A stretch of 64,000 nucleotides of DNA from Deltaproteobacteria bacterium Ga0077550 (GCA_001464385.1 LNFB01000325.1:1-64000); one strand, 5' to 3'; counted from the stretch's first letter, positions 38,082-47,009 are shown. Notes: generated from the sequence alone by a model not told the origin. A program made the numbers and translations.

Positions 38082-39479
38082 TCACCCCGCCGGCGGGTTG
38101 ACGACCAGGTTCAGCCCAGCGCCGGTCATGTCCGAGTAGGTGTACGGGGCCACGAGCCCGCCGACCGTGAGCAGCACCTGATACGTCTCGGGATCGACCT
38201 TGAACGCCGCGTTCGCGCCCTGATCGACGACCCAGACGTAGCCCTCGACGTCGATGCTGACGCCCACGGGGGCGACGCAGCCGGCCAAGGCGATCGCGGG
38301 GGCGACGAGCTGCTTGGTGTTGACGTCGACGACCCCGAGCCCGCACCCGAAGGCGCCCGAGGCATCGACGGCGAACCACGCCCGATCCTCCTTGTCGACC
38401 ATCACGCCGCGCATCGATTGGTTGCCGGTGTGGATGTACGTCCACTGCTGCGTCGCGACGTCGAACGTCGCGGCCGCGCCGGCGCTCGCGACCCACGGGT
38501 TGCCGTACTGATCGAGCGACATGCCGTAGCTCCACGACTGGTCCTGCGGCGGCGGCCCGAAGGCCCAGCGATCGACGTTCAGCGTCTGGCTGTCGATGCG
38601 GATGAGCGGTCCGGTCTGCCAGCCGACCGCGAAGAAGTCGCCCTCGGCATTGACCGCGCCGCCATACGGGCCGTAGTCGAGGCCGTTCCAGGCCGGCACG
38701 TCGACCTCGTCGAGCGTGGCTCCGGTCGCGCCGTCGAGCCGGCGGAACTTGCCGGTGTTCGCGGCGTAGTCGTACCAGCCCATCCACAGCCGCGGGTTGG
38801 CGGCCGCGCAGCCGCCGTCGTCGACCACGCCCTCCCACGCGGTCGGTCGCGGGCCGTGCTGGTAGACGTCGGAGGCGATCTCGACGTTCCACAGCACGCA
38901 CTCGTCCATGCCCCACGGCTTGACGTCGGCCGGGCCGGTGCTGGTGTCGATCATGCCGTTGGCGTTGGTGTCGTTGCAGTCGTCGACGCGCGCGGCGATC
39001 TTCGTCACGCCGCCGGCACCACCCGTCTGCGCGCCGCGGTTGGACACGGCCACGTCGCCGTAGAGGTTGACCGAGGTGCGCGACGGCTCGGCCTGCGTCG
39101 CGGGGCCGGTCGCGTAGCGGCCGACCTCGATGCCGGTGCGGGTGTCGATCTTCGACACGGTGCCCGCCGGGCTGTTGGCGATCCAGATGTAGCTGAACTC
39201 GACGTCCTCGCCCATCATGCCGCCGCCGGGGCAGTCACCGCCGTTGCCGCTGCCGAGATCGAACGCGGTGCCGACGTCGATCTTGACCCCGTCGTCGCTG
39301 CCGTCGGCGTCGGCGGCGGTGGCGTTGGTGGTGATCCCGCTCGTCGCCGTGATCGAGAGGACGCCGGCCGATGCGTCCCCGGACTCGCGCTCGCGGTCCG
39401 AGCCGCACGCGACGAGGAGCCCGAGACAGGCGCACGGCGGCCACGCGCGCAACGAGGGGGAGAGACCGTGCAAACCCAT
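38082..39479 (-). CDS. lipoprotein with beta-propeller-like repeats
   Basis: A 465-residue lipoprotein. The signal ends in a lipobox at Cys25 (LLVAC), and an Asp/Thr/Ala-rich linker follows to about 85. The main part has repeating strands that resemble NHL or virginiamycin-B-lyase-type propellers: FSYIWIANSPAGTVSKIDTRTG, GYVWVVDQGANAAFKVDPETY, DYGPYGGAVNAEGDFFAVGW. Similar proteins in this clade are described only as hypothetical or streptogramin lyase-like. It probably sits at the outer surface. It follows the membrane-protein gene by 77 bases on the same strand. Confidence 0.82.
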   Translation of the reverse strand: MGLHGLSPSLRAWPPCACLGLLVACGSDRERESGDASAGVLSITATSGITTNATAADADGSDDGVKIDVGTAFDLGSGNGGDCPGGGMMGEDVEFSYIWIANSPAGTVSKIDTRTGIEVGRYATGPATQAEPSRTSVNLYGDVAVSNRGAQTGGAGGVTKIAARVDDCNDTNANGMIDTSTGPADVKPWGMDECVLWNVEIASDVYQHGPRPTAWEGVVDDGGCAAANPRLWMGWYDYAANTGKFRRLDGATGATLDEVDVPAWNGLDYGPYGGAVNAEGDFFAVGWQTGPLIRIDSQTLNVDRWAFGPPPQDQSWSYGMSLDQYGNPWVASAGAAATFDVATQQWTYIHTGNQSMRGVMVDKEDRAWFAVDASGAFGCGLGVVDVNTKQLVAPAIALAGCVAPVGVSIDVEGYVWVVDQGANAAFKVDPETYQVLLTVGGLVAPYTYSDMTGAGLNLVVNPPAG

Positions 39480-39556
39480 GACCGCAGCAGAGCATGCCCG
39501 CTCGCCGCGTGTCGAGTCGGCGTCGCGGCGGGCTACGTACTTCCCGGGGACGACGT

Positions 39557-40738
39557 TCAGGCGCCGTGCAGCCGCCAGGGCGCCGGCGCGGCGTCCTCGG
39601 TCCACGCCAGGTGCGAGACCGGCAGGACCTCGAGTCGCGCGATGCCCACGTCGAGGGGTCCGGCTTGGGCGTCGACGTCGTCGACGGTGACCACCCACCG
39701 CAGGTCGCGGTCGATCTCGAGCTTGCGCGCCGCGGCGTGTCGACGGGCATAGCCGACGCACGCGACGACGCCCAGGGCGTACCAGCCGAAGGCGACGACA
39801 TCGACGAGGTTGTGCCAGTCCGGATCGTCGAGCATCCGCAGGCCGAGCACGAGGGCGACCGCGGCGAGCGAGGCCACCGTCGGCCAGGCCGCGCGGCGCA
39901 GCCGCTGGATGTGTGCGCCGAGCTCGGCGCGCTCGTCGGCGGTGAGACTGCGTCGCTGCAGCCGCATCGCCGAGTCGACGCTCGCGCGGACGATGCCGCG
40001 GGGCAGGTCGGTGCGGTAGGCGTGGGGCTGGGGCGCGGCGATCTCGGCGGTGCGCGTGAGCTCGATGCGCCGGGCCGGGGCGCCGTTGCGGGTGAGCACG
40101 AGCGTCGAGCACGGCAGCACCTCGAGCCGCGCGCTCGCGTTGGCGTAGACGTCGACCTCGCCGCGTCGGAGATCGCCCAGGATGCGGGGCAACCGGGCCA
40201 GCAAGGTGATGCGCTGCCATGCCGCGAGGGCGAGCGTGCCCGTGCCGAGCAGGACGATCGCGACCCATGGCGTGCGCAGCCACAGCGACGACGCCAGCTC
40301 GGTCGGGGCCAGCGCGGTCGCGACGATCGTGAGGGCGAGCGCGAGCAGGCCGCCCACGCGGGTCCACGCGCTGGCGCCCTCGGGCCGCCGACGCACGCAC
40401 AGCCCGATGACGCCGAGGCCACCGAGCAGCGACAGGCCGACGCCGACGCCCCCGCCGAAGGCGTGCGAGAGGCCCGGCGCCGCGTCGTGCAGCCAGGCCG
40501 CGCCGAGCGCGACGCCCCCGCCGGCGCCCAGCGTCGCGGCGACCGTGGAGACGACGAGTCGAGAACAGCGACGTCCCCAGGCGGCGCGCTCGGTCGCCCG
40601 CAGCGCGCGGCGTGACGACAGCGGCAGGCCCTCGGCCCAGCGCCGCGGACCACCACACGCCTCGTCGGCGTCGCTCGCCGGATCGATCGCGGCCGGCGTC
40701 ATCGCGGGCTCGGATCGATCGGCGTAGGTGTGGGCCAT
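39557..40738 (-). CDS. multi-pass membrane protein downstream of PP2C
   Basis: A 393-residue protein with about six hydrophobic helices (first pair about 55-105, second pair 118-165, third pair about 290-325). Two cytoplasmic segments share a motif: ARLEVLPCSTLVLTRNGAPA (about 200) and ARLEVLPVSHLAWTEDAAPA near the C-terminus, which points to an internal duplication of a small beta domain. No family recognised. ATG 40738 lies 2 bases after the PP2C stop, so both are translated from one message and may act together. Confidence 0.75.
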   Translation of the reverse strand: MAHTYADRSEPAMTPAAIDPASDADEACGGPRRWAEGLPLSSRRALRATERAAWGRRCSRLVVSTVAATLGAGGGVALGAAWLHDAAPGLSHAFGGGVGVGLSLLGGLGVIGLCVRRRPEGASAWTRVGGLLALALTIVATALAPTELASSLWLRTPWVAIVLLGTGTLALAAWQRITLLARLPRILGDLRRGEVDVYANASARLEVLPCSTLVLTRNGAPARRIELTRTAEIAAPQPHAYRTDLPRGIVRASVDSAMRLQRRSLTADERAELGAHIQRLRRAAWPTVASLAAVALVLGLRMLDDPDWHNLVDVVAFGWYALGVVACVGYARRHAAARKLEIDRDLRWVVTVDDVDAQAGPLDVGIARLEVLPVSHLAWTEDAAPAPWRLHGA

Positions 40739-40740
40739 GG

Positions 40741-41526
40741 CTAGACCACCCGACGCATCACGATCGCGGAGATGTTGTCGGGGCCGCCGGCCTTGTTCGC
40801 GGCCTCGATCAGGCGCCGCGAGGCGTCGCGGACGTCGCGTTGACCGACCAGCGCCACGATCTCCGCGTTGCCGACGACGTCGCTGAGGCCGTCGCTGCAC
40901 AGCAGGAGGTTGTCGCCGCGATCGAGCACGTACTCGGTGATGTCCGCGTCGCACTTCTGCTGGCCGTGGCCGAGGCAGCGGCTGATGCGACCGCGGTACG
41001 GGTGCACGGCGGCCTGCTCGGGGGTGAGCAGGCCCTGCGACACGAGCTCCTGGACCATCGTGTGATCGACGGTGATCTGCTCGACCTGACCGTCGCGCAC
41101 GCGGTAGGCCCGCGAGTCGCCGGCGTGGGCGACCCAGAACCGATCGCGGATGCCGAGCACCGCGACGCAGGTGCAGCCCATGCCCTGGGCGGCGGGGTTG
41201 GCCATCGCGTGGTCGTCGATCCGCTCGTTCGCCAGCGTGAACGCGTCGCGCAGCAGGTCGGGGATCGCCTCGGGGATCTGGGCCTTGGCGAAGTTCTCGG
41301 CGAGGTACTCGCCGATCACCTGGACCGCGATCGCAGAGGCGATCTCGCCGGCACTGTGGCCACCCATGCCGTCGCAGACGATGGCCAGGTGGTAGCCGCG
41401 ACCGTCGTCCTCTTGCAGGGCGATCGCGTCTTCATTGTGATCGCGCGCGATGCCTGTGTCGCAGGCACCGGACATCTGGACCTCGAAGATCCCGGGGACA
41501 TGTGTGCGCTTGAAGAGCTTGTACAT
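40741..41526 (-). CDS. PP2C-type Ser/Thr protein phosphatase (Stp1/PrpC-like)
   Basis: A 261-residue metal-dependent phosphatase with all PP2C signatures: RDHNEDAI, CDGMGGHSAGEIAS, HAGDSRAYRVRDG, LCSDGLSDVVG and GGPDNISAIV. The metal-binding aspartates are intact, so it should dephosphorylate Ser/Thr-phosphorylated proteins, the counterpart of the kinases in this window. There is a short N-terminal extension (about 15 residues) before the catalytic fold. It starts 70 bases downstream of tRNA-Ala on the same strand and leads an operon with a membrane protein. Confidence 0.95.
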   Translation of the reverse strand: MYKLFKRTHVPGIFEVQMSGACDTGIARDHNEDAIALQEDDGRGYHLAIVCDGMGGHSAGEIASAIAVQVIGEYLAENFAKAQIPEAIPDLLRDAFTLANERIDDHAMANPAAQGMGCTCVAVLGIRDRFWVAHAGDSRAYRVRDGQVEQITVDHTMVQELVSQGLLTPEQAAVHPYRGRISRCLGHGQQKCDADITEYVLDRGDNLLLCSDGLSDVVGNAEIVALVGQRDVRDASRRLIEAANKAGGPDNISAIVMRRVV

Positions 41527-41564
41527 GACCCGCGAGGCGCCCGAGGTTCACCCGACGCGGGGAT

Positions 41565-41580
41565 GCCGAGGAACCTCGGC
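41565..41580 (-). terminator. hairpin between tRNA-Ala and the PP2C gene
   Basis: Inverted repeat GCCGAG-GAAC-CTCGGC, 16 bases downstream of the tRNA 3' end. It may end the tRNA transcript or mark a processing site. No U-run. Confidence 0.35.
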
Positions 41581-41595
41581 AACCCGCATCATCCG

Positions 41596-41668
41596 TGGAG
41601 CTGAGGGGGATCGAACCCCTGACCTGTGCATTGCGAACGCACCGCTCTCCCAGCTGAGCTACAGCCCC
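41596..41668 (-). tRNA. tRNA-Ala (anticodon CGC)
   Basis: A 73-base cloverleaf on the minus strand. The acceptor stem is GGGGCTG / CAGCTCC with discriminator A and a G-T pair at position 3. The D-arm is GCTC-AGCTGGGA-GAGC. The anticodon stem GTGCG / TGCAC has the loop TTCGCAA, so the anticodon is CGC, reading GCG alanine codons. The T-arm is AGGGG-TTCGATC-CCCCT. The 3' CCA is not encoded, so it must be added by a CCA transferase. GCG codons are frequent in this genome. Confidence 0.96.
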
Positions 41669-41714
41669 AAAAGGTGGCGGGACACTAGCCCAAGCCGTGG
41701 GCGGGTGCAAGCGC

Positions 41715-41882
41715 CTAAGGCGGTGCGTGATCGTGGGGAAATGCGGGGATCGTGCGCGCCGCGCGGGGATCGCGGTGTCGCGCCCGCATCGCCCCGAGCA
41801 CGAGGTAGCCCAGCACCAGCGCGAGCAGTGCGAACAGGACCCGGTCGTCGGGGGCGGCGAGGCGGTGCAGGAGCGCAGACAT
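41715..41882 (-). CDS. small single-span membrane protein
   Basis: A 55-residue reading frame, ATG 41882: a short amphipathic start, one membrane helix (VLFALLALVLGYLVLGAM), then a basic and His/Pro-rich tail. Third positions are G/C-rich. It is divergent from tlyA with 42 bases between starts, and 46 bases upstream of the tRNA. No homologue recognised; could be a real small membrane protein. Confidence 0.5.
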   Translation of the reverse strand: MSALLHRLAAPDDRVLFALLALVLGYLVLGAMRARHRDPRAARTIPAFPHDHAPP

Positions 41883-41924
41883 GCTTGCGGCGGCGCAGGG
41901 GCGACGGTAGCACACCGCCCTGGG

Positions 41925-42695
41925 ATGGCGACGAAGGAGCGCATCGATCGGCTGCTGGTCGCGCGTGGCCTCGCGGACAGTCGCACGCGCGCCGCGGCGC
42001 TGGTGATGGCGGGCAAGGTCGTCGCGGATGGTCAGCGCGTCGACAAGCCCGGGGCCATGGTCGCGATCGCGGCGGAGCTCCGGGTGCGCGGCGACGACAA
42101 CCCCTACGTGTCCCGTGGTGGGCTCAAGCTCGCGGGGGCGCTCGCGCGGTTCGTGCCCGCCGGCCTCGCCGTCGAGCAGCGCGTGGCGATGGACATCGGC
42201 GCGTCGACCGGCGGCTTCACCGATTGCCTGCTGCAGCACGGCGCCGTCAAGGTCCACGCCATCGACGTCGGCTACGGTCAGCTCGCGTGGAAGCTCGCCT
42301 CCGATCCGCGCGTGGTCGTGCACGACCGCTGCAACATCCGCACGCTGCCGCACGACGCCCTCGGCGAGCCGATCGCGCTGGCCGTGATCGACTGCTCGTT
42401 CATCGCGCTGGCCAAGGTGCTGCCGCACGTACCGCCGTTCCTCGACGCGCAGGCCGACGTGGTCGCGCTCGTGAAGCCGCAGTTCGAGCTCGATCCGTCG
42501 CGCGTCGGCAAGGGCGGCATCGTGCGCGACGACGCCGACCGACACGCCGCGCTCGAGGCCGCGGGCGCCGCCGCGGTGGCCTGCGGACTCACGATCGTCG
42601 ATCACTGTGAGTCACCGATCGAGGGCAAGACCGGCAATCGCGAGTGGTTGCTGTGGCTGCGACGGGGGCTTTGCAGTAGCATCGCCGCTCCGTGA
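41925..42695 (+). CDS. tlyA: TlyA-family rRNA (cytidine-2'-O)-methyltransferase
   Basis: A 256-residue enzyme. The N-terminal S4 RNA-binding domain (RIDRLLVARGLADSRTRA, VVADGQRVDKPG) is followed by an FtsJ-type methyltransferase with MDIGASTGGFTDCLLQ (SAM site), HAIDVGYGQLAWKL and ALVKPQFELDPSRVGKGG. TlyA methylates 16S and 23S rRNA cytidines and gives capreomycin sensitivity in mycobacteria; long-form sequence features are present. The stop overlaps the GTG start of yhbY (4 bases). Confidence 0.95.
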   Translation: MATKERIDRLLVARGLADSRTRAAALVMAGKVVADGQRVDKPGAMVAIAAELRVRGDDNPYVSRGGLKLAGALARFVPAGLAVEQRVAMDIGASTGGFTDCLLQHGAVKVHAIDVGYGQLAWKLASDPRVVVHDRCNIRTLPHDALGEPIALAVIDCSFIALAKVLPHVPPFLDAQADVVALVKPQFELDPSRVGKGGIVRDDADRHAALEAAGAAAVACGLTIVDHCESPIEGKTGNREWLLWLRRGLCSSIAAP

Positions 42696-43027
42696 CCGTG
42701 CCCCCGAAGATCTCGACCCGCGCCCGCGCGCACCTGCGCTCGCTCGCGCACCACCTCGAGCCGGTGTCGCAGATCGGGCACGAGGGGCTGACGGAGGCGT
42801 TCATCGAGTCGGTGAGCGCGGCGCTCGAGCAGCACGAGCTGATCAAGGTCCGCGTCGCCACCAACTACGAGGGCGATCGCCGCGACGCCGCTCGCCAGCT
42901 CGCCGCCGCCCTCGGGGCCGACCTCACGCAGACCATCGGTCGCGTCATCGTGCTGTACCGACCGCGGACCAAGCCGACGAAGAAGGACGCCAAGCGCCCG
43001 CGCATCGTCCTGCCCGACGGACCCTGA
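42692..43027 (+). CDS. yhbY: YhbY-family (CRM domain) RNA-binding protein
   Basis: A 111-residue CRM-domain protein that binds pre-50S ribosomal particles. LRSLAHHLEPVSQIGHEGLTEAFIES and HELIKVRV match the family start, and the later TIGRVIVLYRP is the closing strand. The family GxxG loop is seen as IGHEG. The C-terminal tail is basic. GTG 42692 is coupled to tlyA by a GTGA overlap, giving a small ribosome-maturation operon. Confidence 0.93.
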   Translation: MTVPPKISTRARAHLRSLAHHLEPVSQIGHEGLTEAFIESVSAALEQHELIKVRVATNYEGDRRDAARQLAAALGADLTQTIGRVIVLYRPRTKPTKKDAKRPRIVLPDGP

Positions 43028-43051
43028 CGTCGCGGTCGCGCCCCCGCGACG
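43028..43051 (+). terminator. hairpin after yhbY
   Basis: 8-bp stem CGTCGCGG / CCGCGACG with an 8-base loop directly after the yhbY stop. Likely transcription end of tlyA-yhbY; no U-run. Confidence 0.45.
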
Positions 43052-43166
43052 GCCATGTCGTGCGGACCCCTGCAGGACCCCCGACCTGCGGGATCATTGG
43101 CGTTTGCCGATATGCGACAATCGGTCGCAGGTGGCTTCGGCGCTGCATGCGACGGGCCCAGGCGCC

Positions 43167-44636
43167 ATGCAACGACTCGACCCCTCCCCGTGGAACCTCG
43201 CTTCGGTGGCCGCCCGGGCCATGCCCCTGTCGATCATGATCGCCGCGTGCGGACCGGTGGTCGCGGTGCCCGGCGACACGGACGGCGACACCGACGTCGA
43301 CCCGACGCAGCCGACGGACCCGTCGGATCCGAGCGACCCGTCGAACCCGAGCGATCCATCGAACCCGAGCGACCCCACGACGCCCTCGCAGTGCGACGCG
43401 TACAACCCCTGCGGCTACGGCTACGACTGCATCGACGGGGTCTGCATCCCGGACTACTACTGCGCCGACGGGTGCTGCTACGACGGCGAGGGCGGCTGCT
43501 GCTACGGGACCGGCGGCTGCTACTACTACGACTGCACCTACGACATCGACTGCGGCTCGGGCTACGTCTGCGGTGACTTCGGCGATTGCGAGCCCGCGAC
43601 GACGCTCGCCGAGTGTCCCGTGCCGGTGTTCTCCCAGGCGATCCCGATCGAGATCGGCGCGCCGGTGCTGTCGCTGGCGTTCTTCGACGGCAACGGCGAC
43701 GCGCCCCGTGAAGTGGCGGTGGGGTTCCAGGACGGCGCTGCCGTGATCCCCGGCGCGAACGCGGGGGAAGCCGCGCTGCTGTCCATCCCCTTCGGCGCGC
43801 AGGCCGACGACGTCGCGGGCGGCGATCTCGATCTCGACGGCGACGTCGATCTACTGGTCTCGACCAGCGGCGCGACCTCGGGCTTCTCCGCGTTCTACAA
43901 CGACGGCGCCGGCGGCTTCGGCCTCGGCATCGGACCCGGTGGCGTGTCGCGTCGCTTCGAGCTCGCGGACATCGACGGCGACGGGCTGCCCGACGTCGTC
44001 GGCACCTTCGACTTCGGCGGCCCCTCCGAGCAGCTCGCGATCGTGCGCGCGCTCGGCTCCGGTTCGTACGACGCGCCGTACATCCACGAGGTGTCTGGGC
44101 AGCCGGTGCTCGATTTCGAGACCGCGCCGCTGTTCGGCGGTCCGGGCTCCGAGCTGCTCGCCTTCGATTCCGACATCGTCGCGATCTGGAACCACGGGCC
44201 GCTCGACGGCACGGCGGATCAGTACCTGTGGGGCGGCGGCTATGTCGCGGGCAGCCTCGCGGTCGGCGACTTCGATGGCAACGGGGCGCTCGACGTCGTC
44301 CGCGCGCAGTACTACTTCGGCGGGACGATGGTGCGCTACTTCTACGGGGACGGTGGCGGCGGGTTCTCGCTCGGGCAGCCGGTGTGGGTCACGGCCGAGT
44401 ACGACGCCGCCAGCGCGGGCGACGTCGACGGCGATGGCTACGCGGAGGTGTTGCTCGGCGGCACCGGCGGGGGCCTGCTCGTGTTGCGGTCGACCAGCCC
44501 CACGAGCGATGCCTGCAGCTCCTACACGTTCACCGACGGCAGCAGCGCAGTCCAGGCAGTGGGCGATTTCACCGGCGATGGAATCGCGGATGTGGCCCAC
44601 GCCGAGGGCACGCGCGTCGTCGTGCACGCGCTATGA
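43167..44636 (+). CDS. Cys/Tyr-rich FG-GAP lipoprotein, copy 1
   Basis: A 489-residue lipoprotein. ATG 43167 gives a signal peptide ending IMIAAC (Cys28); earlier in-frame starts give no signal. A (DPSNPS)n linker (about 50-70) is followed by a remarkable Cys/Tyr-rich stretch (about 75-140; CGYGYDC, YYCADGCCYDG, GGCCYGTGGCYYYDC). A propeller of FG-GAP repeats then carries calcium loops (GDLDLDGDVD, ADIDGDGLPD, GDFDGNGALD, GDVDGDGYAE, GDFTGDGIAD). It is followed after 10 bases by a paralogue with the same order of parts. Probably an exported, disulfide-rich surface protein. Confidence 0.85.
   Translation: MQRLDPSPWNLASVAARAMPLSIMIAACGPVVAVPGDTDGDTDVDPTQPTDPSDPSDPSNPSDPSNPSDPTTPSQCDAYNPCGYGYDCIDGVCIPDYYCADGCCYDGEGGCCYGTGGCYYYDCTYDIDCGSGYVCGDFGDCEPATTLAECPVPVFSQAIPIEIGAPVLSLAFFDGNGDAPREVAVGFQDGAAVIPGANAGEAALLSIPFGAQADDVAGGDLDLDGDVDLLVSTSGATSGFSAFYNDGAGGFGLGIGPGGVSRRFELADIDGDGLPDVVGTFDFGGPSEQLAIVRALGSGSYDAPYIHEVSGQPVLDFETAPLFGGPGSELLAFDSDIVAIWNHGPLDGTADQYLWGGGYVAGSLAVGDFDGNGALDVVRAQYYFGGTMVRYFYGDGGGGFSLGQPVWVTAEYDAASAGDVDGDGYAEVLLGGTGGGLLVLRSTSPTSDACSSYTFTDGSSAVQAVGDFTGDGIADVAHAEGTRVVVHAL
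43317..43370 (+). repeat. 18-bp tandem repeat encoding DPS(N/D)PS
   Basis: Three in-frame 18-base units (GACCCGTCGAACCCGAGC and variants) in the linker of the upstream FG-GAP lipoprotein. Confidence 0.75.
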
Positions 44637-44646
44637 TCGAGGGCAC

Positions 44647-46041
44647 ATGAAGCACGGCGCGATCGATGTCCGCCCCTGGAACCTCGGGCTCCCGCTCGCG
44701 GTGCTGACGGCCTGCGGGCGCACGCTCCCGCTGCTGCCCGGCGCCGATGCGGGGAACGACACCGAGGCCACCGACACCGAGGATCCGACGGTCGATCCGA
44801 CCGTCGGCGGCGAGTGCAACGGCGACGAGGACTGCCCGCCGTACTACTACTGCTACGAGAACGCGTGTATCGGGTACTCGAGCGACACCGACTACTGCAG
44901 CGACGGCGGCTGCTGCTACGACGGCTGTTGCTACGACGGATGCCACTACTACGAGTGCTACGAGGACTTCGATTGCGGCGACGGCCAAGTGTGCGAGTAC
45001 TACGTCTGCGTCCCCGCCAAGGATCCGCAGGAGTGCCTCGACATCCCGGCGTCGTTCTTCGGTCCGCAACCGCTGTACGACCACCAAGGTGGGGTGAGTC
45101 TCGCGTTCGTCGAGCTGCCGGCGCCGGCGGGGCGCGAGCTGGTCATCGCGGACGCCGCGTACGTGCAGCTGGTGGGGCCGTCGGGGACGACGTTGGTCGC
45201 CGAGCTCGCGACGACCAGCGTCGCTGTCGGTGATCTCGATCGCGACGGCGATGACGACCTCGTCGCGGTCGCCGAGGACGGGCTGCACGCGTTCGTCTTC
45301 GACGAGCAGGCGGGCTTCGTGCCCGGTTCGATCACCGCGGTGCCGGGCGACCCGGGCGGCGCCGTCGACCTGCTCGACTTCGACGGGGACGGGGATGCGG
45401 ACGCGTTCGTGCGGACCTCGACGTCGACGCTGTACTTCGCGGGACTCGGCGACGGAGCCTTCGCCGAGGGCGTGTCGGTCGCAGGCCCGGCGTGCGGCCT
45501 CGCGGCGGCGCCCAGCTACGCCTATGGTCCGCCGACCGAGGACGTGGTCTACGGCGAGGGCGGATCGATCTGGGTCGCCTCCGGGGGACCGAAGGCGAGC
45601 TTCGATGGGTATGGACCGGCCGCGTTCGGCCTCGGTCCGGTGTGTCCGCTGGCCAGCGGCGACTTCGACGACGATGGCGTCGCCGACGCGGTCGTGCTCG
45701 ATGCGGCCGGCACCGGGGCGCTGACGTGGTGGTCGGCGATCGCGACGATTCCTCCCTCGTACTCGTGGAGTCCGCCGGACTCGCACCGGGCGCTGGCGGT
45801 CGCCGACCTGGACTTCGACGGCAAGGACGACGTGGTGCTCGCCGGCGAATCGGGGAGCGTGACGATGCGCTTCGGTCGACACCCCGATCTGCCCGGGAGC
45901 GACCCGCTGGGGTGCTACACCGGGCTGAGCCCGGGCATCTCGGCCTCGGTCCTCGCGGTCGGCGATCTCGACGACAGTGGGCGACCGGATCTCGTGCTGG
46001 CCGACGCCGGCACGGTGTGGGTCCTGTACGCGGGGCCGTGA
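44647..46041 (+). CDS. Cys/Tyr-rich FG-GAP lipoprotein, copy 2
   Basis: A 464-residue paralogue of the preceding gene. Its signal peptide shares the PWNL motif before the lipobox (VLTAC, Cys23). The Asp/Thr linker has no DPSNPS repeats. The Cys/Tyr-rich module (about 50-120; CPPYYYCYENAC, GGCCYDGCCYDGCHYYECY, CGDGQVCEYYVC) is denser than in copy 1. FG-GAP motifs follow (GDLDRDGDDD, DFDGDGDADA, GDFDDDGVAD, ADLDFDGKDD, GDLDDSGRPD). The 10-base spacing means one operon. Divergence between the copies is high outside the motifs, so the duplication is old. Confidence 0.85.
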   Translation: MKHGAIDVRPWNLGLPLAVLTACGRTLPLLPGADAGNDTEATDTEDPTVDPTVGGECNGDEDCPPYYYCYENACIGYSSDTDYCSDGGCCYDGCCYDGCHYYECYEDFDCGDGQVCEYYVCVPAKDPQECLDIPASFFGPQPLYDHQGGVSLAFVELPAPAGRELVIADAAYVQLVGPSGTTLVAELATTSVAVGDLDRDGDDDLVAVAEDGLHAFVFDEQAGFVPGSITAVPGDPGGAVDLLDFDGDGDADAFVRTSTSTLYFAGLGDGAFAEGVSVAGPACGLAAAPSYAYGPPTEDVVYGEGGSIWVASGGPKASFDGYGPAAFGLGPVCPLASGDFDDDGVADAVVLDAAGTGALTWWSAIATIPPSYSWSPPDSHRALAVADLDFDGKDDVVLAGESGSVTMRFGRHPDLPGSDPLGCYTGLSPGISASVLAVGDLDDSGRPDLVLADAGTVWVLYAGP

Positions 46042-46106
46042 CGCGGAGCGGCCTGCCGCTTCGGTGAGCTTGTCGGGCGGCGGCGGTCCAGGCACCGTCG
46101 TGCCGG

Positions 46107-47009
46107 ATGTTCGTCACCTACCAAGGCAGCGTGCTCGGGCTGATGACGTGGCAGTGGCGCGCGCTGCTGCTGTACGGCGTACTCGCGGGCACGGTCACGG
46201 CCCTCGATCGGCTCGCGGGTCAGCACTGGTTCGAGGTCGGCACGCTGCCGCTCGGTGTGCTCGGCGGCGCGATCGGCATCTTCGTCAGCTTCCGCACCAA
46301 CTCCTGCTACGACCGCTGGTGGGAGGGTCGTCGGCTGTGGGGGCAGCTCGTCAACAGCTCGCGCCACCTCGCCACGCAGATCCTGCACTACGTCGATGGT
46401 GAGGCCGGCGAGGTCGAGCGCGACATCGTGCGCCGGCAGATCGGGTACGTGCACGTGCTGCGCTGCGCGCTGCGGGGGCAGGATCCGTGGGCGGACGCCG
46501 ACGTGCAGCGCTTCGTCGACGAGCCCACGCGCACGCGCCTGCGGGGCGAGTCGAACCCCAACCACGCGATGCTCGACGAACAGACCGCGGCCATCACCGG
46601 CCTCGTGCACGCGGGCAAGCTCGACGGCTTCCGGCTGCAGGCGCTCGATCGGACGATCGCGACGATCCTCGACGTGCAGGGCGGCTGCGAGCGGATCAAG
46701 CGGACCCCGTTCCCGCCGGGCTACGGCTTCCTCGCGACGCGCCTCATCATCGCGTACAGCGTGCTGATGCCGATGGGCACCGTGTCCGACATCGGCTGGG
46801 CGGCGGTGCCGCTGACGATGCTGATCTGCCTGGGCTTCGTGCTCATCAACGAGGTCGGTCGCGTGCTCGAGGATCCGTTCACGATGTTCTGGCCCGCGCT
46901 CCCGCTGTCCGCGCTGGCGACGACGATCGAGATCAACCTCCGCCAGCGGCTGGGCGAGACGGGCCTGCCGGGCCTGCCCAAGCCGGACGCCCGCGGGATC
47001 CTGATGTGA
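46107..47009 (+). CDS. bestrophin-family anion channel-like protein
   Basis: A 300-residue membrane protein of the bestrophin/UPF0187 family. Family motifs are SFRTNSCYDRWWEGRRLWGQ near residue 70, the helical cytoplasmic part, TPFPPGYGFLATRLII and INEVGRVLEDPF (about 245-260). Bacterial bestrophins form pentameric channels, some cation- and some anion-selective. Length is typical. It stands alone between the FG-GAP pair and the kinase. Confidence 0.92.
   Translation: MFVTYQGSVLGLMTWQWRALLLYGVLAGTVTALDRLAGQHWFEVGTLPLGVLGGAIGIFVSFRTNSCYDRWWEGRRLWGQLVNSSRHLATQILHYVDGEAGEVERDIVRRQIGYVHVLRCALRGQDPWADADVQRFVDEPTRTRLRGESNPNHAMLDEQTAAITGLVHAGKLDGFRLQALDRTIATILDVQGGCERIKRTPFPPGYGFLATRLIIAYSVLMPMGTVSDIGWAAVPLTMLICLGFVLINEVGRVLEDPFTMFWPALPLSALATTIEINLRQRLGETGLPGLPKPDARGILM

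Noticed and set aside
41596-41668. tRNA as an integration site (att) for a mobile element
   Set aside because: No duplicated tRNA 3' end, integrase or change in gene type is seen on either side.
43060-43166. Earlier start (43104) for the first Cys/Tyr-rich lipoprotein
   Set aside because: It would place 21 extra polar residues before the signal peptide; ATG 43167 matches the paralogue's layout.
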